From Bugula neritina (taxonomy: Eukaryota; Bryozoa; Gymnolaemata; Cheilostomatida; Bugulidae): 64,000 bases of DNA. Positions 46,301 to 58,300 of the stretch are shown piece after piece; position 1 is the stretch's first letter; each line of letters opens with the position of its first letter. The notes under the pieces were generated by a model. That model saw only the letters and a list, made by a program, of their open reading frames with translations. It had not been told where the DNA came from and did no database searches. The translations under genes and the position numbers were made by a program. The stretch is from assembly GCA_964035545.1 (NCBI GenBank), contig OZ037768.1, positions 6,501,241 through 6,565,240 of the forward strand, given 5' to 3'.

Positions 46301-49300
46301 TTAAATATTTAAATAGTCTTCAGAAATGACAGGACAAGAATAACACACTATGCAGACGCATTACGCAGACGTATGTCTAACCTTGTGAAGCTCTGATGGA
46401 ATAGACTGGTACATTTTATCCTCTGTAGCAGCGAAAGGTTTGCTCTTCGAAAAAGATGTCGGTGAAGACACTGAACTTGAATCATTGGCCGAAAGGTTTT
46501 TCTGAGATGCGGTTATTTCTTTCACACGATTTTCATTGTTTTTCAGTTGGCTTTGCCATCTTGCCATATTTTCCTATTTATTAGAAACACATTATAATAG
46601 TCTAACAACAGGGCATACAAATACAGCATCCTTAGACTATGAAATACTTGAGTGAAAAAGTTAATGCAAATGAAATGAATCGGCCAACTTAGTTTTTATT
46701 ACCTCTAAACATGAAAGACCCTGGACTACAAACAGCAATGGTAGCACAGACTATACCTGAAGAATATTATATTGCTCCTTCATGGATCCCTTACGACTCA
46801 AATTAGCTCCAGTCTTCTGAGGTTTAGCAGCTGTGGGTGGAGGTACCTTGGGCGTTGAAGACTTGGGTGATGCAGGAAGACCATTCTTATTGGATGCTGT
46901 TTTTACGTCAAATTTTGAAGTGTCAAGTTTCACAACATTTTCTATCCTATCAGCAGACTTTGGGATATCAACACGTGAGTTTCGGTTAGCCTTAAAGAAC
47001 ATAGGTTTGTGGGCCCCCTCTGGCTGTTTCCTCATGGTTACATTGACTTCCCCCGACTTCATACTCTCCGATAGCAAAGAGCCAAGAGGTTTGGGATCAC
47101 CGGCTGTGGGCGAGGCTGGCACTGTCTTACCTGCTGGTTTACGCTCGACCAGGATGATGTCACTAGGTGGAACGTGTGACAATCTCTTCTCTTTGCCGTC
47201 AGAGAGCTTCACGTCCTCCGACCGACTGCCGGAGTGAGTCATTCTATTGTAAACAGGAAGTGGCCGGGAGTATAAAGTAGGTTCAGCGGTTGGCTCTTTC
47301 GACACGACCGGTTTACTGGCTACAGCGGGGGGTGCAGACGTACCATCAACACTAACTGGCCTCACCTTAGCGCCCTCGGCCATAACAGCCTTTGCAGAGA
47401 TTATCGAAAATACTGACTTTGGACGAGGTTTCTCTGATTTATTTTCTGTTTTGCCGTCCGGTACATCAAATGATTTGGAAGTGAAAGATGCAGTTCGGCT
47501 TTTAACCTGTAATAGAAATTAGAAATGCCAGCATTCATCCCAGTAGCTAACAGAAATGGAAATTCTATGTGGAACAACAATGTAATGAAGCAAAACCAAA
47601 AAAACCATTTTGGTTAGCGTTACAGGAAATCGTGAGGAAGAACTTTTATAAATCTAAATTAATCAGCCAATTAGAAGAGTGCATACAGATCTACACTAAT
47701 AATTAATAGGGTTAAGGTGAACATGTAACAAGTAGCTGGAAGAAACAAAGCTCTATAGTTGGACATGGAATCATCTGATTGGATGTGAAAGTTATAGTAG
47801 CAGAGTTTTAGGCTCGTTACCTCAACATCCTTGGAATCCTGCAGATTCGAATGAAATAATAATGTATTAGTGCAAAATACCTGAGCAGAAATCAAATTGA
47901 AACTAACTTATAACAAACAGATAATATTTGTAACGCATATTGCAAACATTTGAAGACAGTCAACATATTTCTAAATGCTTAAGAATAATAATAAACCAAA
48001 TCTGAGGAATGGACCAACGAAATAATTTCAGTAACAGATTTATGTAATATTATACAATATTTACAGAATTCTTGTATTACTATATTATATAATAACCATA
48101 CCCTATCTATAGGTAAATCACATCCGAATATATTACCTGGCCAGGAAAACCTCTGACGGAACCCTTAGCGGACTCTCCATATATAATGTTGTTGATGTCT
48201 TGACCTTTAGCCTCCGCAAACAGACCTTTTCTGGTAGATCTGTGGGTTGATGTGTTTGTTGGTGTCAAAACTACGTCAGTCAATGTGTCCGTCTCTGATT
48301 GGCTAACTTTCTCTGTGCTTGTTGTATCATATCCATCACCTGTAAACATACAATCGTGCTTTATTATATAATATAAAATTATAAACATCTTGATAATTAT
48401 TACCCAGTAGACCATAATAGTGAAAATATAGCATAGGAGTAGAGTTGAAAGGTCAAACCTGACTCGGGTACTGACTCCTCATCAGAATGAAGGCTGCTAG
48501 ACTGAAGGCTGCTGCTTTGTGGTCTGTCGGTGTGCTCGCTGTCCGGCAGCGTGCTATCCGACTGCTGCGAGTCTCTCCGAGTTAGCGTTTCTTTAGCTGG
48601 ACTTAGTTTAGTGAGAGTAGCTTTGATATGGCTCTCTTCGGCTCCAGTCTTCAGCACTTCATCTCTAAATGGGTTATCAAACCTAATGAAAGACATAAAG
48701 GTTAGAGATATACCAAAACAAAGCGGCGGCAGCAAGCATTTTGAAATTCCTTGAAAACTTTGATTGCAATAAATTCCTGAAGGTTGGAGAGGTGTGTGTT
48801 TAATGATTGAGGATGGAATAAATATACTAAATGAAGGAATCGGTGAGAAATATCTACCAACTCATATCACAATTATATGATGCCAATCAGTGCAAATGGA
48901 CAGCAGCAACTTACAAGGGCAAACAATTCTAGCTAACAACAGCATGGTTTAGCTACTCAATTGGATTATCTTGTTTAGATAAAACTGAAATATCAATTTA
49001 GTTCTACTGCTGTGACACACAAATTGTAATATAATAGTCTTACATGTGACAGGCATTCAAATGATTACTGGACAATGTTGATGAAGCAAATCACTATAAT
49101 AATGGGTTAATAAACAACAGAGCAAAACAAAATGATTACGAAAAAAGGACAGCAAAGCTAGTTGATATCTCAAACTTGTACACTTCTATAAGCTCTTACC
49201 TCATCACCTCACTGTAACAAAGATCAACATTCAGTTACATTATAACGGCCATCAGCACATTGAAACTCACAACTAATGTATATAGAGGTCTACAATCAAG

Positions 49301-52300
49301 ACAAATCACTTACCCATAAGTTATTTCTTCAACCGGCTTTACATCATCATCACTCTCGTCACCAACATGACCCCCTGAAGGTAACTTACTAGCCGCCACT
49401 ACAAAGTTCTCCCCATCAGGTACCAGGCTTCCATCAGAACTGATAAAGAGAAGCATAATGAGAGATGTCGTACTTCAAGACACAATAATAGATGAAATTG
49501 ATATTTGATACAACATAATGTAGTGATGATACAATGCAAGTCCATGAGAAGATAATTTCCACTGGTTACCCTTCATCTTCTCCAATAGACGCATCTAACT
49601 GTGTAACAGCTGAGAGGAAATCTTCCTTAGATGGCCCCTTATCGCTGGAACTCGACTCCACAGTCAAACTCGGTAGAACTGATTTTTCCGGTTGTTCAGC
49701 TTTAATTTCTTTCTCTGGTGCGGCGTGACTTGACCTTGACACAGCCTCTGTTTTAGACGAATCAGCAGCTGAGATCTCCAACTGATGAGGAAGGCTAGAC
49801 GACTCCGTCGACGGTTTAGATGTTTCTTTATCCACAGAGGGTGAAATAGCACCTACAACATACACATTACTACTTCAAGCACCAGACTAGAAAGGATATA
49901 TAAACACAGTGCTATAAAACAGAAGGTGGCCGGGTTAAGCACACAGCATGAAAGTAATAACACAACGTCACAGTGAGGTGTTACAGACAGACAAACCTTG
50001 CTCACTACGAAGTTGTCTCTCACCGGCAGCAATAGCTAGGTCAAAATGCTGCTGGACATCATCTATAGTGTCAACAGAAGCTCTACTACAACGACTTTCA
50101 CTCCTAGAGTGCACTACAATACCATTAGTGGGAGTGTGCACAGACAGTAACATACTTAGCAATGCATGCAGCAGACACGAACATACGTACACGACGTGTT
50201 CCAAGTGCAAACAGTTAATTCAGGGTTACACGAGAAGTAACACTTAGCGATCTTACTACACAACCAACAACTAAGCAGTGTACAATAATTAATTAACATG
50301 CAACTGATATTTCAGTCATCCATTTTTGTGTTTCACCCTTTTCTACTAAAGGTCACACCCTTCTTACCTGGGCCCCGCTCAGATGGTGACTTATGTATTT
50401 CATCATTTATACTGGTTGGTGAACCAAACCCTAAACTGCTTTCTGTGGGCGGGGATTCACTAACTGCTGGAGGCGGACTTTCAGGTGGAGGAGGTGGGAT
50501 AAATATAGGAGGGGGTGTGGTTTTGGGACTAAAAGACGTAACGCCCATCTCAGGAGTGTCATCTGCAAGGGAAGCCGTTTTGTAACAACAGTATAACAAA
50601 CCACAAAGTGAACATGAAACACACAAACAAATCATAGAAACAATAGCAACATAAACCAAATGGAAGAACATAACTCAGTTGTAACGGAACAGTACAATAA
50701 GTAAAACACGCATTAGAGTGAGACTTAGGCACAGATATAGGAAACTAAACAAGAATGTTGTTACACAAGTTAATGGATATAGAACTTAGAACCAAGTACC
50801 ATTTTGTGAAGAAACTGAATGGGTTTCGTCCTCAGATTCCACCGTCTTGTTGTGTAAAGTAAGTTCTAAAGACGCTTCTGTACTTGAAACTAAGAAACCA
50901 AAAGTTTAGAATGTTTGATATCGCATGCAGAATACTATATTATATTATACATTAACTCTAAGTATAGTCATTTATAGAATTTATATATTTAGCTGCTGTA
51001 ACCTGCAGATACTACAAGACAACTGACATACATGTAGGTTCTAATGAGCATATCATACAACACACTTACTGCATGTACACAGCAGTTGTGCAGTTGGTTT
51101 ACTGTGATATACCCTCAAGTGGGTACAAGACAACTGACATACATGTAAGTTGCAATGAGCACATCATAAAGTACATCTAGTACATGTACACAGTGTGTGT
51201 GCAGTTGGTTTACTGTGATATGCCCACAACAGATACTACCTATAGCTGGGAAGAGAGAGCAAACATGTGACATGAGAGACTGACCAGGGAGCTGGGGAGA
51301 TGGAAGTGGAGGTGCAGATTTGGGGGGAGGTGGTGCAGGGGCTGCCTTCTTTTTATTTGTTCTCCTAGATTGAGCAGTGACAGCAGCTGTAGCGGCAGCA
51401 GCATGCTTATCCTGTACAGCGTCGGCCTTCGGTACGCTAGCTTCCAGCTACAGGCAGTGATATACACAAACATAAAAACTTTGGGATTTGTTTATTCAAT
51501 AAGAACTCGCAACTAAATACTTGAATATGTGAGCATTTGTTAAAACGTATGAAAATAGTTTTAATCAAAAACTGAAATGAAACTAAGTTAAATTATCTGA
51601 AATATTGTAGGTTTCAAATCTAAAGACAAATTCGTGAACAATAAATGTGAGGAAATATTGACATTTAATTCTTGACGTAACGTACTGCAGACTCATTCTT
51701 GGTCCTAGAGAGAGAGGAAGCGTCTATGGTGCTGGGAGAGGAGGCGGAATCTGATGAGGTCACAGGGGGTTCATGGTAACCACTCGAGTCCGAACTGTTT
51801 CTGTGAGAGAATGAAATAAAACAATACAATACAATTTATAGTTTATAAACATTTTTCCAGACATATAATAAAATTAAACATTCAAATTACATAAAAATAA
51901 AGGATAAACTCTACAATTGTCTGAAACTTGTTATATTACAACTTAATGCATTGACCTGCTCATTTAAAGAATAAATGCTTAAGAAGTTTTACCTGGAATG
52001 ATTTCGTGCATCAGATGGAATGTTTTTGTGTCGTCTGTCATAAGATAATTCTGTAGCTGGTGCTAGATTGGGTGTAGAAGCATACATTGTAGTTTTCTTC
52101 TCTTCCTTGATTATTTCCATAGTAGTGAGTGGCCTAAATCAAACACTATCATATTGAACACACACCAATAATAGCCAATAACAGCCTATTGTGATGGTAA
52201 AATGACAGAAACAATTGCCATGCTTAATTATACAGACTATTGTTTTTACAAGCAACCTAATGGGCTCATTAGACAATGAAAATTTAGCTGGGAGTAACAA

Positions 52301-55300
52301 TCCTGTATGAACAAATGCAGGAAAACTGTTAACACAGGTGCAAGATGAATATATAGGTAAAAATGAAACTGCAAGAAATCTATAAAGTCCCATAGCTTGT
52401 TTCTTGGTAATGTAGACTCAGTTCTAAACTCTTAGCATGTTTCATTCTTGCACTTCGTCTAAACAGATTACGCTGATATCAAAGCACTTGTTGATTTTTG
52501 AATTCCAAACCACTCATTGTTGAAGATAATCTTTGAGTTTACCCACCCACCCACTTGGTAGCAAAAGATTAAAGCACGATAAAGAATCTATCACAGTTGC
52601 CAAATAATTCTCCCTATCAATATAACTCGGTTTAACATAGGAGAGAACTAAACTGAAGCTTGTTTGAACAATGTTATCTTTTACACTTGCTGGGTGTAAC
52701 TAACAGCCTCTGCTACTGTTTTGAGTAGTTACACAGGCTGAAACTCTCTTCTATGCAGCTGACAAACATATGGCGGAAAAGAGCTAAAACACAGTCATGA
52801 AACGAGGTCAAGGTTACCTAGGAGGAGCAGGTGCTTTATACTTCTTCTTAGATGGAGCCCTTTTCACCTTGGATCTTAAATTTACTTCACTTTCATCTCC
52901 TTCGGGGATAGATGGTTGAACCTGTAACATGAAGGAATAGATGAGAATATTATAGGAATATGGGCCGCAGGATATATTGTCAAGGCTTAATGTCCACTGG
53001 GTCAATATTCAGCTCAATAGAAATCAATCAACTTATACATAATCAATACTAGTTGAGTTGAACAGATAATTCAATTATATAGCATTACGCAAACACTATT
53101 ATATAACATTGCAACAGTAGTCCAGGCATAATCATATTATGAGAAACCTGGGACAGTTTAATCCTAAATGAATAGCTTTATCCTACACAACTTAGTATTA
53201 TACAGTATAAAATAGCACATTATTGCAGATAATTTACACTTTGACTATACTATTGCACATTGCTGCATATTGCATTATATCACTTAATATTACATGTGTT
53301 CAAACTGTGTTTACTGTTATATAAATAGCATGTTTCTATTATTATTATTCTAAACAAGCTATTCACAATATATAATAATATTTACTGTGACAATTATAAT
53401 TATAACATAATTTGTATTCACCAACTATTCACTATACCCTATGGCTAGTCCTAGTCCCTAGTAGGGCAACCAGCTGTGCCAGCTTTACATTCCATGAAAG
53501 TTTGACAGATGCGATACCAGAATTAGATTGTATTAAGCAGTACCTACTTTACAGACCAAAAATTTGGTCCATTTAGACCCTAAATACCACCCGAGTCAAT
53601 CTGCCAAAGTGTCAGAAACTAGACTGTGATCTTCCTTACCTTAGGCTGAGGTTTAACCTGAGCCTGGGGCTTTCTAAGCATGAATTGATCATTTCTTTGG
53701 GGTAAGACTTGAGTGGACATACTTCTCCCCTGCTGCTCTAACTTTCTCTACAACACAGGCAGCAGTACAGTTGGTCATGACTAGAAAATTGATTATTTGT
53801 GCTACTCCGTCAGGTATATGAAGCACTGAGTGGGTTATAATGCATGAACTAGTAAGTAGTGCACGTGGGGATTAACGCCTAGTTGAAGTAATTCTCCTTC
53901 CAGCTAACCTTCCAATGCCATGTTTAGAAAAATTATTAAATTACAATAAATAGTTTAAATTTAAAATGGAAATCAGTACTCAAGCGTAGAGTGAGACAGA
54001 ACTTTAAGTTCAGGCCCAAAGTTTCAGCTTAGAAATGAGAGAAATAAGAGTCCATTAGTGTGTAGGTGCACATATAAAATATTGGTGCAATACAAATGTA
54101 TCTACAATTGAATATGACTTCTGCAGAAGTTTTACTAACTAATAAAAACTATTCAATGGTCTTATGCACACTTAGCCTAGCCTTTATATAAATTAAACTG
54201 AATTCACTTTCGTAGTTAAAGCATTTATTATATTCTAGTCACATAAAACTAGCTAGCACACCAAACTATGATTCCTGGAATCAACTTTGGTGAAGTTTAC
54301 AAGTTCTTTCAGTCTAAACCTACCACAGTCTAAATGTAGTATGTTTTGATAGTGTAGACCAGGTTATTGTGTTATTATGTTAGTTTATCAACTAAGTAAA
54401 AATTAGAAAGAAAAAAACAACATAACCTCAGCATACCAACACTAAAACAAACGTGTGCATGAAAATGAAATTATAACCAATGCAGCTAGCTGGGCTTTCA
54501 TCAACACACGCTTTATGCATGCAGCAGGTTAACAGCAAAACAAATATCAGACTTAGTATCAGACTATAGTAGCTAAGCTTACTATCTTCAGATAAGAAAT
54601 TATTAAACATGTTTCACTTGAATTAGTGAATGACTTGGCCGGATGTACTTAGAAATACTAACATTATGTACTGATTCAGTTAACACTAACGTAACTACAA
54701 ATTATAACCGGCTAAATTATATACTAGCATGTTAATATACATGTTTGCCTTGTACTAGTTCAGCTTCTCTATGCTTAATTTATCAACTTGTTTTCCAAAA
54801 ATCTTAATATGACAGGATATATTAGTTGCATATTTTCTAACAGCCAACTTCTAACCTAATTTTTTAAGGATATTACATGAAATATAGCTTTTTGATATAT
54901 GTTATAAAACTTATACTACCATATCACTGCACTTTCCATTAGCTACGATATTCAGTAATATTTTAATCCCAATTGCACACACTTGGATGCTCAGTGGAGT
55001 TAGGCCATTTAGATTTACGAAAACAATGGAAGTCTAATTTTAACCAAAAAAAAAAAACACTTGAATGAAACAGAACAAGCAGTGCCAGAAAATATTGCTG
55101 GTATTAGCTGGTACAGCGTGTTGAGTGGTGGTTAACACAGCCCGGCCATACCTACCTTACTATCTGGTTCATCTTGAACTGACTCCTCAAACACCTGGAT
55201 GTACATATTATGTTAGTGAGATAAGTATAGTGTCACCTCACACTATTATACAGCTAGAGAGCATATAATTACACTATATTATATAGCTAGCCTGTTTCTA

Positions 55301-58300
55301 TCACTATAGAGAAAGGACCTGAAAGTGTGTGGACCGTAAACTTTTTCAACCAATGGCAGAAACACCTAATAATTAATACACTCTATCAACTATTACAAAT
55401 TTCACACGCTGGGTGGAAGTGAAGGTATTTTGAGAGCTGGCAGAAGTGTCATAAAATCCTCTTGAAACAAGAATGAAGGAGATGCAACATGTTGTAAATA
55501 GAAACTTTGCCCTTACGCCACACATTGCCTCAGCTAGAGGAACACTAGCCATAATCATAACTTACTACAGATTTTGACTTGTCTCTCCTGAAGAAAGAAA
55601 ACAACCCTTTCTTCTTTTTCACTTTCTCCAGAGGGTCTGACATCTTCGCTGACGGTGCTGCCATTTTAGTACTTCCTATAGAGCTGATGTCTACCATAGA
55701 CGAGTGAAAAGCAGGAGCTGTGTGATAAATACAGAGCAGTGAAAGAGACCTGTAGTGTTTGGTGCTGAGCATTACATATACCTACCAGTATGATAATATG
55801 CACTAGTGTCAGTATATTGTTGTATGCTATATTTACAATCTACTAGTTTAAGCTTGTTTATACTCCAGTTTATGCTAAAGATTTGAAAGTTTACAAGCGC
55901 TCTATTTGTGACTAGAAATATAACACATTGCTGGCTACAGAGGGTTACAAGGCATATGCTACTGCAGTCAAAGTCAACGCAGAAATATATCCTATCTAAA
56001 GAAAAAAATTAAATGGCTAATCAAAGGCAAAGCAACAATAATATGTGCAATCTATAAAATAATAATAAATCAAATAAAGATACCTGGATCAACATCATCT
56101 GAAAGAAAAATGTCAAAATAATATGATTAGAAAACTTATCAGTAGATAAAACCTTTACTTGACAGGTGTTGAAAGTAACCTGATTAGAATATTTACTAGT
56201 ACCTACATTTAAATCAAACTGTTGACACACAAACCTCTGTGATTGAAAATAGAACGCAAAGCTTGCTACTACGAAGTGTGATTAGATATGAAGAAAGGGG
56301 GTATCAAACCGCTGTTGAGTAGTTTACTACTGGATATACAACACCGAACTGGCAATACTATTCTTCACAACAATGGATATTGGAAAGGCCTTTGTTAGAG
56401 AAATAATTATCCTATTGATTGTGGAACAGTGAAAACATTAGAAAAAACTAAGCCTTATCATGAGCAACCTTCTGTTTCTTACAGCTTAGCCAATAACAAT
56501 ACCTCCATAAAATCAAAGAGGAAATGATTCCAACAGTTAAAAAGCAATCAATGATTGGACAAAAATTTGCAAACACAAATATGACTTGAAGAAAACTAGA
56601 GACATTATTGAAAATAACATGATGAAAAATACAATATCTGGGTCACTACAACTAGCTCTTGCTAGCTAACTGACAAGAAGCACCTGCCATACACAGTTTT
56701 GACACTTAACTGTCAACAACAGCATCATATCCTAATACTTCAACCAAACACTCAAGCATAGAATAAACTAAGTCTTTCTTAAAAATGCTCTAAAGAGCAT
56801 CTTATGAGCTAGTGACATCACAGCTAATGAGAGAGTGTATAATATTTCTATCATATCAGGATACAAGTTCCGAAAAGACATATACCTGAGCACTGGACAA
56901 TGGTAATCTCATTTGTCTGGTAGTCTGAGAGCGACTGTGACATGTCCACAGGTTGGTTTGGCAGTTTCGTCAAACGGACTTCATATCTCGAAGCATCCAG
57001 TCCCTTATCAATGCAGATTTTTCTGAATATATCCATGATAGGCAAGTGTGGGTTGAGCCTCTGAAGGGATTTCACTCCTTTAGGAAGGTTGATTGTCACC
57101 CGAATAGTTGGCTACAAGCCAATAGCACTGCACAGTTAGGAGGGTAGTCAATAGTTAAATACAGTTATATAAGAGATGTGAGCTTTATAAATCCCTAAAC
57201 ATCATCAGTATAGTCTGGGGGAAAGTGTAATGTATTACATAACAATGGTAGAGTGGCTACACAATACACGTAGAATATCCATTACCTCTAGCTAAACCTA
57301 TTAACTTATACATTCTCTGAACTATAAGAAACACACATACACCCAGAGATAAATTATACTATTGTCTTACTACAAATATCTAGCATGTGTAATAAATAGG
57401 GTTGGTAGCTTCTTTGTTAACATGGAAGTTAATGATGCAGAAAAGCAAAACATTACATCTGAATGGTAATTAATTTCTTTCATCAGTATTTCACTGATCT
57501 GTCCCAGAGTTGGCCTCGAATGTTTGAACATTTCACATGCAAGTATCAAATCTCACATTTTTCCTAACTTATGTCTATACCCTAAAAGGTACACTATAAA
57601 TGAGTAGTGCTATAGTTTATACAGTAGTGTTATACAGTAATATTATACAGTAGTAATATACAGTAGTGTTATACAGTAGTGTTATACAGTAGTGTTATAC
57701 AGTAGTATTATACAGTAGTAATATACAGTAGTGTTATACAGTAGTGTTATACAGTAGTGTTATACAGTAGTGTTATACAGTAGTATTACACAGTAGTATT
57801 ACACAGTAGTATTATACAGTAGTAATATACAGTAATATTATACAGTAGTATTACACAGTAGTATTATACAGTAGTAATATACAGTAATATTATACAGTAG
57901 TAATATACAGTAGTATTATACAGTAGTAGTATACAGTAGTAGTATACAGTAGTAATATACAGTAGTATTATACAGTAGTATTATACAGTAGTATTATACA
58001 GTAGTATTATACAGCTGAAGCCCCAATAAACAGGAAGAATAAGAAAGTAGAGTGTATAAATTATGCTAATTACTGCACACACCTCAAATTTACTAGCATC
58101 TCTTTGCTTTTGAATTTCACTTTCACGCTCCATTTTCTGTGTGATTTTACTAAGAAGGAAGACTCTGTTGACACCGAGGGAGCCAAGGCTTTGACTTGAT
58201 TTATAGTCTACAGTCCGTCCCGTTTCCTCGGACACTACACTAAGACTATGTTCACCTGGTCTCAGCCTGTTACTAGATGTAATCTGAACTAGTAGGTCCA

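Larger units (their letters stand above)
43343..46573 (-). other. COBL: COBL homologue exons 23-30: C-terminal actin-binding region
   Basis: Exons: 46573-46382, 46207-46190 (18 nt), 45853-45729, 45373-45214, 45097-44982, 44757-44598, 43545-43465, 43381-43343. Exons 29-30 encode a good WH2 motif ending KLRQVKADEINWSENV at the C-terminus. Exon 25 has a related but degenerate LDPVEMLMKNIRDRGGRT, and exon 27 has RGSLLAEITSAKGKPNYGR, which keeps the WH2 helix half but lacks the LKKV half. Vertebrate COBL has three WH2 motifs; here only the last looks complete. Confidence 0.78.
46757..52921 (-). other. COBL: COBL homologue exons 9-22: KRAP-like motifs and Ser-rich linker
   Basis: Exons: 52921-52818, 52133-51993, 51800-51686, 51447-51285, 50889-50800, 50562-50368, 50113-49997, 49852-49570, 49439-49314, 49211-49200 (12 nt), 48682-48459, 48339-48137, 47838-47821 (18 nt), 47506-46757 (750 nt). 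KVKRAPSKKKYKAPAPPR in exon 9 and RRTNKKKAAPAPPPPK in exon 12 match the Lys-rich proline KRAP type that binds SH3 domains. Exon 11 starts NSSDSSGYHEPP. Exon 19 carries FDNPFRDEVLK, an NPF motif suggesting an EH-domain contact. The rest is disordered. Confidence 0.78.

Noticed and set aside
46833-47237. 134-codon + strand open frame
   Set aside because: It is antisense to the 750-nt coding exon 22 of the COBL homologue and shows no domain.
49948-50247. 99-codon + strand open frame
   Set aside because: It overlaps COBL exon 15 in antisense and has no independent support.
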